Below are positions 45,043 to 53,479 of a DNA stretch of 64,000 bases, piece by piece. The stretch is from UBA4427 sp046351135. Its GTDB lineage: Bacteria > Myxococcota_A > UBA9160 > UBA4427. The stretch spans positions 806,001 to 870,000 of the forward strand of contig JAXLZA010000001.1 of assembly GCA_046351135.1 (NCBI GenBank), given 5' to 3'. Position numbers and translations under genes: made by a program. The first letter of the stretch is position 1. Each line of letters begins with the position of its first letter. Under the pieces are notes generated by a model. It did no database searches, was not told the DNA's origin, and saw nothing but the letters and a program-made list of their open reading frames with translations.

Positions 45043-45564
45043 TTAGTTGCGGTTGTAGCCGAAGCCCGTGTAGCGCTCTTCCGCGCAGAGCTCGCCCCGC
45101 TGGTTGACGACGCGCACGCCGAAGTCCCAGAAGCGGCCGGTGCCGAGCTTCGTGGTCTTGAGCGGCGACACCGAGTACAGGATCTGCGTCGTCGTCAGCA
45201 CGTCGCCCGGCCGGATCGGCTCGCCGAAGACGATCGTGTTGTCGCTCATGACGGCCTCGGGCAGCCCGAGCTTCGCCTTCAGGTCGAAGTGGAGCTGCAG
45301 CGGCACCGCCGGCTCCGTCCGGCCCGGCGACCAGTCGTGGGGGCGGAACCAGACCGACACCATCGTCGGCGGGGTGATCCAGCCGCCGGTCAGCTCCTTC
45401 GCGACCTTCTCGTCCCAGTAGAGCGGGTTGCCGTTCTGGGTCGCCGACATCGTCGTGAGCACGTAGCCCATCTCGATCGGGAAGCCCGTCTTCTCCTCGT
45501 ATCGCGCCTGGCCGATCCAGGACTGCACCTCTGCCGGAAGGTCCGTGGCGGACTCGCTGGCCAT
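45043..45564 (-). CDS. MaoC N-terminal domain (FAS1-type) dehydratase subunit
   Basis: A 173-residue protein of the MaoC_dehydrat_N family. It has EEKTGFPIEMGYVLTTMSATQNGNPLYWDE (in parts: GFPIEMGYVL, QNGNPLYWDE), the GGWITPPTMVSVW segment, and FGEPIRPGDVLTTTQ with ERYTGFGYNRN at the C-terminus. It lacks the full D-x-x-x-x-H hydratase motif expected of the catalytic chain, in line with a non-catalytic partner for the following MaoC gene. It follows the racemase gene by 105 bp, a spacer that carries imperfect tandem repeats. Confidence 0.83.
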   Translation of the reverse strand: MASESATDLPAEVQSWIGQARYEEKTGFPIEMGYVLTTMSATQNGNPLYWDEKVAKELTGGWITPPTMVSVWFRPHDWSPGRTEPAVPLQLHFDLKAKLGLPEAVMSDNTIVFGEPIRPGDVLTTTQILYSVSPLKTTKLGTGRFWDFGVRVVNQRGELCAEERYTGFGYNRN

Positions 45565-45572
45565 CTCTCTCT

Positions 45573-45653
45573 CCTTGATTGCTCGAAACCTTGATTGCCC
45601 GAAAAAAGGTTGCCCGAAGAAACCGATTGCTCGAAACGCCCGATCGCCCGAAC
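45573..45653. repeat. five imperfect about 16-bp tandem repeats
   Basis: The spacer between the racemase and MaoC-N genes contains about five head-to-tail variants of CCTTGATTGCTCGAAA; the first two copies (45573-45588, 45589-45604) differ at one base. It is noticeably AT-richer than its surroundings and lies immediately upstream of the MaoC-N start on the transcribed (minus) strand. Confidence 0.75.
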
Positions 45654-45669
45654 GCCGCGAAGACCCCGA

Positions 45670-46854
45670 CTATTCGACGGCCCCCTCGGCCAGCAGCTTC
45701 GCGATCGCCTCCCGCGAGAGCCCCGCCAGGGCGAGCAGCGCCTCGCTGTCGGTGTCGTCGCCGGTGCGCACCGTGTGCTTCGGATGCGCGCGGACGGCCC
45801 CCGCCAGGACGGGCGAGAGCTGCTCGAAGACGCCCCGCTTCTCGTGCTCCGCCTCCATGAAGAGGCCGCGGGCGCGCCAATGGGGCTCCTGCACGACCTC
45901 GGGGATCGTGAGCACCGGCGCGACGCAGGTGTCGTTCGCGGCGAGCTCCGCCGTCCACTCGTCCCGCGTGCGGGTCAGGAAGGCGGCGCGGAACGCCGCG
46001 CGGATCTCGTCCTGGATGCCCTCGGCGTACTGCTTGTCCGCATACTGCGGAAGCCCCAGTCGGTTGCAGAGATTCTTGTAGAAATGCGGCTCGATCGCGC
46101 CGACGGAGACCCACTTCCCGTCCTTCGTCGGATACAGGTCGTAGAACGCATAACGTCCGGTCAGCAGGACCTGGCGCGGCCCGGCGACCTCGCCCTCGGC
46201 CAGGAACTGGTCGACCGAGAGCGACATCAGCGACAGGATGCCCTCGGCCGCGGCGCAGTCGAGGAAGGCGCCCTCCCCCGTGACGCCGCGCTTGACGAGC
46301 GCCGCGAGGATCGAGACGACGGCGTGCATGCCGCCGCCGGCGCTGTCGGCGACCGTCGCGCCCGGGATCGGCGGGCCACCGTCCGCCCGCGGCTCGCTGC
46401 AGGCGAGATAGCCCGACATCGCGAGGTAGTTGATGTCGTGGCCGGCCCAGCTCGAGGCAGGCCCGTCCTGGCCGTAGCCCGAGGTCGAGCAGTAGACGAT
46501 GCGCGGATTGCGGGCGCGCATCGCCGCATAACCGATGCCGAGACGATCCACGACGCCCGGACGATACGACTCGATCACGACGTCGGACTTCGCCGCGAGC
46601 GAAAGCAGCGCCTCGCGGCCGGCCTCGGCCTTGAGATCGATGCGCATGCGCTTGAAGTCGCGGCTCGCGCCGTAGGTGTGGTAGACGGGCTTCGTCTGCA
46701 GCGCACCCTGCTTCGCGACGGGCGCGATCACGACGACCTCGGCCCCGTAGTCCGCGAGCATGCGGCCGGCGCGGGCAGCGGGGCCGACGGCGCCGAGATT
46801 CAGGACGCGGATGCCGTCGAGCAGATGCGGCGATTGGGACCGGGGGGTCGACAC
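45670..46854 (-). CDS. alpha-methylacyl-CoA racemase
   Basis: A 394-residue family III CoA-transferase-fold protein of the racemase branch. It epimerises 2-methylacyl-CoA thioesters so that stereospecific dehydrogenases can act. The three catalytic residues of mycobacterial Mcr have counterparts: His139 in WAGHDINYLA, Asp170 in VADSAGGG and Glu255 in VGAIEPHFYK. Racemases of this type are needed for (25R)-methyl-branched sterol and pristanate side chains. Its place between a FadE and a MaoC pair, behind operator site D, supports a side-chain or isoprenoid beta-oxidation role. Confidence 0.87.
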   Translation of the reverse strand: MSTPRSQSPHLLDGIRVLNLGAVGPAARAGRMLADYGAEVVVIAPVAKQGALQTKPVYHTYGASRDFKRMRIDLKAEAGREALLSLAAKSDVVIESYRPGVVDRLGIGYAAMRARNPRIVYCSTSGYGQDGPASSWAGHDINYLAMSGYLACSEPRADGGPPIPGATVADSAGGGMHAVVSILAALVKRGVTGEGAFLDCAAAEGILSLMSLSVDQFLAEGEVAGPRQVLLTGRYAFYDLYPTKDGKWVSVGAIEPHFYKNLCNRLGLPQYADKQYAEGIQDEIRAAFRAAFLTRTRDEWTAELAANDTCVAPVLTIPEVVQEPHWRARGLFMEAEHEKRGVFEQLSPVLAGAVRAHPKHTVRTGDDTDSEALLALAGLSREAIAKLLAEGAVE

Positions 46855-46896
46855 GCGAAGGCTCCTCTGGGCGGGATGAGCGACGGGCCGTTCGGC

Positions 46897-48075
46897 CTAG
46901 AAGGTCTTGGGCAGGCCGAGACCGCGGCCCGCGATGATGTTGCGCTGGATCTCGCTCGTGCCGCCGCCGATCGTGTCGACGACGGTGTAGCGATAGGAGC
47001 GCTCGTAGCGGCCGCCCGCCGGCGCCTCGGGCGCATCCGGCTTGAGGGCCGCGTCGGGGCCGATCAGCTCGAGGGCGTAGTTGGCGATGCGCTGGCCGAG
47101 CTGCGACTGCCACATCTTGTACATGGCGGCCTCGACGGTGGGGACGCGGTTCTTGAGCGCCTCGCTGATGACCTTGCGCTGGAGCTTGCGGGCGACCTCG
47201 AGGTCGGCGGCGAGCTTCGCGATCGTCTGGCGGACGATCGGATCCTGCGCGAGGGGCTCGCCGTCGAGGGTCGCGGTCGCGACGTACTCGATCAGCCCCT
47301 TGAGCTTCATCTCGACCGGACCGACGGGCAGCATCGCGAAGCGCTCGAGATCGAGGGCCTCGCAGATGTAGGTCCAGCCCTCGCCGACCTTACCGACGAC
47401 GTGGGAATCCGGGACGAAGACCGAGTTGAAGAACACCTCGTTCGAGCGCTCGTCGCCGATCGTCCAGGTCGGATGGATCTGGAAGCCGGGATGGTTCATC
47501 GGGACGAGGAAGAGCGTGATGCCCTTGTGCTTGTGCTCCGAGGTCCGGGCACCGACCCAGTACCAGTCGGCGAAGTGGGCCGAGGTCGTCCAGATCTTCT
47601 GGCCGTCGAGGACGTAGCCGCCGCGGGCGTCGTCGCGGGTCGCCTTCAGCTGCATCGACGCCGCGTCCGAGCCGGCCTGGGGCTCCGAGTAGCCGATCGC
47701 GAACTCGATCTCGCCGCGGATGATGCGGGGCAGGAAGTAGGACTTCAGCTCCTCGTTGCCGTGGCGGATGATCGTCTTGCCGACGATGCCGACGCCCTTG
47801 CCCGGCTGGGGTGCGCCGTAGCGCGACAGCGCCTCGGTCAGGACGAAGTCGTAGATGCCCGAGCGCTCCTGGCCGCCGTACTGCTTCGGCCACGACATGC
47901 CGAGCCAGCCCTTCTCGGCCAGCTTGCGCATGAAGGCCCGCTTCGCCGGAGTCTCGACGGTCTGCGAGAGGTGCTCCGGATTGCGATCCATCACGTCATC
48001 GGAGCGATTCGCCTCGAGAAAGGCGACCACCTCGCGCTCGAAGGCCAGGACGTCCTCGGGCAGCTCGAAATCCAT
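46897..48075 (-). CDS. acyl-CoA dehydrogenase preceded by operator site D
   Basis: A 392-residue ACAD with complete motifs: FAIGYSEPQAGSDAASMQL, LDGQKIWTTSAHFADWYWVG, and the C-terminal VVDTIGGGTSEIQRNIIAGRGLGLPKTF (in parts: GGGTSEIQRNIIAGRGLG). The fully conserved beta domain suggests it is the FAD- and substrate-binding chain, with the diverged ACAD at 43259-44404 as a possible partner. It starts at the ATG of MDFELPEDV, 55 bp from site D, and is followed by the racemase after 42 bp. Confidence 0.9.
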   Translation of the reverse strand: MDFELPEDVLAFEREVVAFLEANRSDDVMDRNPEHLSQTVETPAKRAFMRKLAEKGWLGMSWPKQYGGQERSGIYDFVLTEALSRYGAPQPGKGVGIVGKTIIRHGNEELKSYFLPRIIRGEIEFAIGYSEPQAGSDAASMQLKATRDDARGGYVLDGQKIWTTSAHFADWYWVGARTSEHKHKGITLFLVPMNHPGFQIHPTWTIGDERSNEVFFNSVFVPDSHVVGKVGEGWTYICEALDLERFAMLPVGPVEMKLKGLIEYVATATLDGEPLAQDPIVRQTIAKLAADLEVARKLQRKVISEALKNRVPTVEAAMYKMWQSQLGQRIANYALELIGPDAALKPDAPEAPAGGRYERSYRYTVVDTIGGGTSEIQRNIIAGRGLGLPKTF

Positions 48076-48129
48076 CGCTCGACACCTCGCTTGGAGCCCG
48101 GCCGGTGGGGCCACCGGGGCCGGGCGGGC

Positions 48130-48154
48130 ATTACGATACGCCCCGTCTTGAAAT
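48130..48154. promoter_or_regulatory. putative TetR operator, site D (racemase operon)
   Basis: The left half ATTACGATAC is identical to sites B and C. The right half GTCTTGAAAT keeps the GT and the final AAT but is degraded in between. It sits between the upstream SDR stop and the FadE start on the minus strand, 55 bp ahead of the latter. Confidence 0.55.
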
Positions 48155-48185
48155 TTATCCAGACCCGGCGGACGCGACCGAGCCC

Positions 48186-48968
48186 CTACCCGAGCCCCCC
48201 GGCGAACTGGGCGTTCAGGCGGCGCATCCCGGCGAGCCAGCGGTCGATGTCCTGCCCCTTGCGGGCGTAGTACTTGCGCACGACCGGATGGGGCAGGATC
48301 AGGAACGACTCCGCCCGGAGCCCCTCCACGACGACCTCCGCCAGGACCTCGGGCTCGATCATCCCGTCGATCCCCGCGACCCCGCCGTCCCCGTCGCCGA
48401 AGGCGATCGCCATGTTGGTCCGCACCGCCTGCGGACACAGCGCCGAGACCCGGATCCCGCGGTCGCCGTAGGTGATGGCGAGCCACTCGCAGAAGGCGAC
48501 GGCGGCATGCTTCGTGACCGCATAGGGGGCCGAGCCGATCTGCGTGAGGAGCCCCGCCGCCGAGCAGGTGTTGAGCAGGTAGCCGCGGCCCCGGGCGAGC
48601 ATCGACGGGAGCACCGCGTTCGCCGCGTGCACGTGGGCCATCACGTTCACGTCCCAGAGCCGCTGCCACTCGGCGACCGGCACCTCGGGCCCGCCGACCG
48701 TGAGGATCCCCGCATTCGAAGCGAAGAGATCGATCGGCCCGGCCTCGCCCTCGACCTCGCGGACGAGGCCCTCGACCGCCTCGCGCGACGCGACGTCGAC
48801 CCGGAAGGCCCGCCCGCCGACGGTCCGCGCGACCTCCTCGGCCCGAGCGAGATCGAGATCGACGACCGCGATCCGGCGGGCGCCGGCCCGCGCGAAGGCC
48901 TCGCAGAGCGCGCGGCCGATGCCGTTCGCTCCGCCCGTGACGACCACGTTCGCCCCCGAAAGCTCCAT
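48186..48968 (-). CDS. short-chain dehydrogenase/reductase
   Basis: A 260-residue classical SDR. The cofactor loop is VTGGANGIGRALCEA, the NAG motif ASNAGILTVGG, and the catalytic triad CSAAG with PYAVTKHAAVAF. The acidic residue at the end of the second strand (VVDLDLAR) suggests NAD preference. Strong GGGGAGGAG upstream of the ATG. It precedes the site-D operon with a 110-bp gap, so it is probably a separate transcription unit. The substrate is unknown. Confidence 0.87.
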   Translation of the reverse strand: MELSGANVVVTGGANGIGRALCEAFARAGARRIAVVDLDLARAEEVARTVGGRAFRVDVASREAVEGLVREVEGEAGPIDLFASNAGILTVGGPEVPVAEWQRLWDVNVMAHVHAANAVLPSMLARGRGYLLNTCSAAGLLTQIGSAPYAVTKHAAVAFCEWLAITYGDRGIRVSALCPQAVRTNMAIAFGDGDGGVAGIDGMIEPEVLAEVVVEGLRAESFLILPHPVVRKYYARKGQDIDRWLAGMRRLNAQFAGGLG

Positions 48969-49058
48969 GCCGACTCCTCCCCTGCGACGACGCGACGCCG
49001 TCGAATCGCCGCCCAGCGTATCACCGCGGGGCATCCCCCGTGTGTTAGCGTCCGCGCC

Positions 49059-50618
49059 ATGAGCTGGAAGCCCGAAGTCGACGAAATCGAGCGCCGACGC
49101 GCTCGCGCCCTGGAGATGGGCGGGAAGGAAACCCTCGAGAAGCGCCGCGAGCGCGGCCTGCTCAACGTCCGCGAGCGGATCGAGCGCCTGGTCGACCGCG
49201 ACTCCTTCTCGGAGCGCGGCCAGATCGCGGGCTCGAGCAGCGCGCCGGACGGCTCCGACTTCACGCCGACCGGCGTCGTCGTCGGCACGGCCCGCATCGG
49301 CGGCCGCCCCGTCGTCGTCTGCGGCGACGACTTCACGATCCGCGGCGGCGCCTACACGCCGGCCAGCATCAAGAAGGCCCTCTACGCCGAGGATCTGGCC
49401 GTCGATCGGCGCGTCCCCTTCGTGCGGATGCTCGAGGCCGGCGGCGCCTCGATCGCCGGCGGGACGGCCGGCGGCTCCCGCGGCCGCACGGGCTACGACT
49501 GGACCTCGCCGCCGATCATGAACGTGCAGACGATGCGGACGCTCTCGGCGGTGCCCGTCGTCTCGATCGCCCTCGGCGCGGTCGCGGGCTTCCCGGCCGG
49601 GCGCCTCGTCGCCTCGCATCTCTCGATCATGACGAAGGACGGATCCCAGGTCCTGACCGGTGGTCCCGCCGTCGTCGCCCACGCGATGAAGGAGACGCTC
49701 ACGAAGGAGGAGCTCGGCTCCGCCTCCGTCCACGGCCGCAACGGCATGGTCGACAACGTCGCCGACGACGAGGTCGACGCGCTCCGCCAGGCGCAGCAGT
49801 TCCTCTCCTACCTCCCGAGCCACGCCGGCGAGGCCCCGCCCTTCTTCGACGCCGGAGACCTCCCGACCCGGCGCGAGCAGTCCCTGCTCGAGCTCGTCCC
49901 CCGCGAGCGACGGCGCGCCTTCAAGATGCGCAAGCTGATCGAGGCGGTCGTCGACCAGCGCAGCTTTTTCGAGATCGGCAAGCTCTGGGGCCGCAGCCAG
50001 ATCACCGGCCTCGCCCGCGTGAACGGCCACGCGGTCGGCCTCATCGCCAACGACTGCCACCACGACGGCGGCTCCATGACCCGCGACGGCGCCGACAAGA
50101 TCCGGCGCTTCGTCGACCTCTGCGACCTGTTCCACCTCCCGATCGTCTCGTTCGTCGACGAGCCGGGCTTCGCGATCGGCTCGAAGGCCGAGCAGGAAGG
50201 CACGATCCGGGCGGGCATGGGGGCGATGTTCGCGGTGCTGCAGTCGACGGTGCCCTGGTTCGCCTGCGTCGTTCGGCGTTCGTACGGGGTCGCCCAGGGC
50301 ATCCATCTCGGCTCGAAGGCGATGGCCGTCGCCTGGCCGTCGGCGATGAGCGGCGCGCTGCCGGTCGAGAGCGGCGTCGCCCTCGCCTTCAAGCGCGAGA
50401 TCGAGTCGGCGCCGGATCCCGAGCGGCGGCGCGCCGAGCTCGAGGACGAGATGGCGAAGGCCCAGTCGGTCCTCCCCCGCAGCGAGGAGTTCGGGGTCCA
50501 CGACCTGATCGACCCGCGCGACACGCGGCCGGTCCTCTGCGAGTGGGTCGGCGAGATCCAGACGCAGCTCGCGGCCCACGTGAAGGCCGGGCCGCCGCGC
50601 TATTCGATCCGCCCCTGA
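49059..50618 (+). CDS. acyl-CoA carboxylase carboxyltransferase (second)
   Basis: A 519-residue carboxyltransferase of the propionyl/acyl-CoA carboxylase beta type. The N-half has KRRERGLLNVRERIERLVD, GDDFTIRGGAYTPAS, FVRMLEAGGASIAGG and VLTGGPAVV. The C-half has FVDEPGFAIGSKAEQEG and VRRSYGVAQGIHLGSKAMAVAWPSA (in parts). The N-half TGGPAVV replaces the commoner TGP motif. No biotin carboxylase or carrier gene is adjacent, so it would have to borrow the 913-residue protein at 6-9 kb or one elsewhere. It is divergent from the SDR. Confidence 0.87.
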   Translation: MSWKPEVDEIERRRARALEMGGKETLEKRRERGLLNVRERIERLVDRDSFSERGQIAGSSSAPDGSDFTPTGVVVGTARIGGRPVVVCGDDFTIRGGAYTPASIKKALYAEDLAVDRRVPFVRMLEAGGASIAGGTAGGSRGRTGYDWTSPPIMNVQTMRTLSAVPVVSIALGAVAGFPAGRLVASHLSIMTKDGSQVLTGGPAVVAHAMKETLTKEELGSASVHGRNGMVDNVADDEVDALRQAQQFLSYLPSHAGEAPPFFDAGDLPTRREQSLLELVPRERRRAFKMRKLIEAVVDQRSFFEIGKLWGRSQITGLARVNGHAVGLIANDCHHDGGSMTRDGADKIRRFVDLCDLFHLPIVSFVDEPGFAIGSKAEQEGTIRAGMGAMFAVLQSTVPWFACVVRRSYGVAQGIHLGSKAMAVAWPSAMSGALPVESGVALAFKREIESAPDPERRRAELEDEMAKAQSVLPRSEEFGVHDLIDPRDTRPVLCEWVGEIQTQLAAHVKAGPPRYSIRP

Positions 50619-50683
50619 GCCGCGCGTCGCGGCGGCGAGCGCGGGGGCGCGGTGAGCCGCGCGGCAAGCTCGGCCGTGCGCGC

Positions 50684-51508
50684 CTAACGCCCCTTGAAGC
50701 GCGGCGTGCGCTTCTCGGCGAACGCGGCGACCGCCTCCGTGTAGTCGTCGGTCTGGGCACCGCGCACCATGCGGTCCGCCTCGTAGCGCAGACACGTCTC
50801 GAGGTCCGCCTCGAGAGCCCGGTTCAGGTTCGCCTTCATGTAGCGCAGGGCGATCGGGGGCCCGGCGGCGATCCGGGCGGCGAGCGCGAAGGCCTCGTCG
50901 GCGAGCGCCGCGTCGGGGACGACGCGGTTGAAGAGCCCGAGCTCGAGGGCGGTCTTCGAGTCGACGCGGTCGGCCGTGAAGTAGATCTCGCGGGCCTTCG
51001 CGGGGCCGACGAGCCGGGTCATGAACCAGGTGCCGCCGTAGTCGCCCGAGAGGCCGAGCTTCGCGAAGGACGTGACGAGGAAGGCGGACTCCGCCGCGAT
51101 CCGCAGGTCGCAGGCGAGCGCGATCGAGCATGCGGCGCCGGCCGCCGCCCCGGGCAGCGCGGCGATCGTCGGCTTGCTCGAGCGGTGGAGCATCCGCGGA
51201 AGCTCGTGCTCCCAGCGCAGCTGGCGTTGGCGGTCCTCCATCGAGGGCGGCTTGCCCTCCTTCTGCATGCGCTTGGTGTCGCCCCCCGACGAGAAGGCAC
51301 CGCCCGCCCCCGTCAGCAGGAGGCAGCCGACCTCGGGATCGGTCTCGAGATCGCGCACCAGGACGTAGAGCGCCTCCTTCATGGCCATCGTCAGCGCGTT
51401 CTTCGCCTCGGGCCGATTGAAGGTCAGCGTCGCGACGCGCTCGCGGACGTGGCAGAGGATCTCGGGCGTGCCGGTCTCGCGGGCGACGCCGGCGGCGGGG
51501 CTCTCCAT
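50684..51508 (-). CDS. crotonase-family protein lacking both hydratase glutamates
   Basis: A 274-residue crotonase. The fold markers are present (NRPEAKNALTMAM, GAGGAFSSGGDTKRM, AALPGAAAGAACSIALACDLRIAAE). At the two positions that carry the catalytic glutamates in enoyl-CoA hydratase, this protein has Ser (AACSIAL) and a Ser/Phe segment (VTSFAKLGLS). It is therefore unlikely to be a simple hydratase and may be an isomerase or hydrolase. It is the second gene of a two-gene unit with the next crotonase (8 bp apart). Confidence 0.85.
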   Translation of the reverse strand: MESPAAGVARETGTPEILCHVRERVATLTFNRPEAKNALTMAMKEALYVLVRDLETDPEVGCLLLTGAGGAFSSGGDTKRMQKEGKPPSMEDRQRQLRWEHELPRMLHRSSKPTIAALPGAAAGAACSIALACDLRIAAESAFLVTSFAKLGLSGDYGGTWFMTRLVGPAKAREIYFTADRVDSKTALELGLFNRVVPDAALADEAFALAARIAAGPPIALRYMKANLNRALEADLETCLRYEADRMVRGAQTDDYTEAVAAFAEKRTPRFKGR

Positions 51509-51516
51509 GGGTTCTC

Positions 51517-52308
51517 CTAACGTCCGCGGTACTTGGGCGGCCGGCCCTCGGCGCGGGCCGCCTTCATCTCGCGGTAGTCCTGCGTCTCGTAGATCGCGGT
51601 CATGCCCATCGCCTCTTCCTGCATCGTGCGCTGGACCGTCGGATGGGCGAGCCGCGACAGGGTCCGCCGGAACATCTTGACCGCGAAAGGCGGATGGGAC
51701 GCGATCTCGCGACACATCTCCATCGCGACCTCCTCGAGCTTCTCGTCGGGGACGACGCGGGAGACGATGCCGTGGCGGAGCGCCTCCTCGGCGTCGAGCA
51801 CGCGGCAGGTCAGCGCGAGGTCGGCCGCGAGGCCGTGGCCCGCCATCTGGAAGAGCCGTGCGGTTCCGCCCGAGTCGGGGATCACGCCGTGCTTGATCTC
51901 GGGGAGCATCATGCGCGTGTTCGCCGCGGCGATCCGCATGTCGGCGAGCAGCGCGCGCTCGAAGGAGCCGCCGATCACCCAGCCGTGCATCGCGACGAGC
52001 ATCGGCGCCGGGAGCGTGAAGAAGAGCTGGGTCCGGCGGTGGCCCCGCTCGATGAACTCGAAGTTGGTGATGTCCTCGCTGCGCACCCCGATCTCCGAGG
52101 TATCGCGGCCCGAGGAGAAGGACTTCCCCGTCCCCCGCCAGAGGACGACGCGGACGTCGGGGCGGGCATGCAGCTCCTCGAGGGCGTCGAAGAGCTGGCG
52201 GTCCATCTCGTCGTTGGCGGCGTTGTGCTTCTCGGGTCGGTCGTTCGTCACGACCGCGATCCCGTCCGCGATCTCCAGCCGGACCAGCTTCTTCGTCGCT
52301 TCCGCCAC
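51517..52308 (-). CDS. enoyl-CoA hydratase/isomerase
   Basis: A 263-residue crotonase with both hydratase glutamates: one in GGSFERALLAD, the other in MLPEIKHGVIPDSGGTARL. The oxyanion-hole region is SFSSGRDTSEIG. Hydration of an enoyl-CoA is thus plausible. It is followed 8 bp later by a paralogue lacking these residues. It lies divergently from the dienoyl-CoA reductase/crotonase pair, and all four may serve one unsaturated acyl-CoA route. Confidence 0.87.
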   Translation of the reverse strand: MAEATKKLVRLEIADGIAVVTNDRPEKHNAANDEMDRQLFDALEELHARPDVRVVLWRGTGKSFSSGRDTSEIGVRSEDITNFEFIERGHRRTQLFFTLPAPMLVAMHGWVIGGSFERALLADMRIAAANTRMMLPEIKHGVIPDSGGTARLFQMAGHGLAADLALTCRVLDAEEALRHGIVSRVVPDEKLEEVAMEMCREIASHPPFAVKMFRRTLSRLAHPTVQRTMQEEAMGMTAIYETQDYREMKAARAEGRPPKYRGR

Positions 52309-52534
52309 GCTCCGTCTCCTCCCTGTCGTCGCTTCGATCGCCCCGCCCGCACCGGCCCGGGACGGGGTGGCCCTCCCGTCGCGCCGGCCTTCCGGACTCC
52401 CGGTTCCGAAGAACCCCGGCTTTGTCGCGGCGAGCGCGTTCCAACGCGTCGCGGGAGGCTATCATGCGGCGCCGCGCCGCGCGGGAGGGCCGCACCCGCG
52501 CCCCTGACCGCCGCCACGATAGGAGAGATCCACG

Positions 52535-53423
52535 ATGGGCCTTCCCAACCCGCCCGCCCTCGGCGCAAACGCCGTCCCGAAAGGCACCTTCGACGGCCAG
52601 ACCGTCATCGTCACCGGCGGCGGGACGGGCCTCGGCAAGGCGATCGCCGTCGAGTTCGGCCGGGTCGGCGCGAAGGTCGCGATCCTCTCCCGCGGCGAGT
52701 CCCACCGCGAGGCCGGGCTCGCCGCCCTGCGCGAGGTCGGGGCGACCGCGATCGCCGTCGCCTGCGACATCCGGGGATCCCGAGGCCGTCGCCCGCGCCT
52801 TCGACGAGGTGACGAATCAGCTCGGCGTGCCGGACCACATCGTGAACAACGCCGCGGGCAACTTCCCGGTCCCGGCGGAGGACATGAGCCCGAACGCGTG
52901 GAAGACGGTGACCGACATCGTCCTGAATGGGACCTTCTACTGCTCGCGGGAGTTCGGCCGCCGGCACATCGTCTCGGGGACACCGGGCTCGATCATCAAC
53001 ATCGGCGCCGCCTACGCCTGGACCGGCGGACCGGGCTTCGCCCACTCCTCGGCGGCGAAGGCGGGCGTGAAGAACATGACCGAGACGCTCGCCGTCGAGT
53101 GGGGGCCCTACGGCATCCGCGTGAACGGCCTCGTCCCCGGCCTCTTCCCCCACGACGACGAGACCGCGAACATCCGCTCCGTCCCCGAGCGACGGAAGAA
53201 CGACGGCATGCGCTGCCCGGCCCATCGCGTCGGCTACCCCCACGAGCTCGGCTGGGCCGCGACCTTCCTGGCCTCGCCCTACGCCGCCTTCATCTCGGGC
53301 CATACCCTCGTCGTCGACGGCGCCAACTGGCAGCGGCGCGCGATGCTGATGCCCGAGTTCGTGCCGATCCGCGAGCAGATGGGCAAGGGCCCCTTCGACC
53401 CGAACCCGCCCAAGCGCGCCTAG
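52535..53423 (+). pseudogene. 2,4-dienoyl-CoA reductase-like SDR, interrupted by a frameshift
   Basis: SDR of the mitochondrial/peroxisomal DECR type. The N-terminal part (GTFDGQTVIVTGGGTGLGKAIAVEF, in parts, to AIAVACDIR) is in one frame from the ATG behind AGGAGAG. From DPEAVARAFDEV onward, including IVNNAAGNFPVPAEDMSPNAWKTVTDIVLNGTF (in parts), SAAKAGV, EWGPYGIRVNGLVPG and ISGHTLVVDGANW, it reads in another. The break is at GGGG, 52775-52778; removing one G restores ATC CGG GAT CCC GAG and a protein of about 295 residues. Both halves are conserved, so a homopolymer sequencing error is a strong alternative to real inactivation. Confidence 0.85.
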
Positions 53424-53479
53424 CGCCGCACCGAGCGCGCACGGCCTGCCCGAGCACCCCGCATCCGAGGAGCCCCGCC

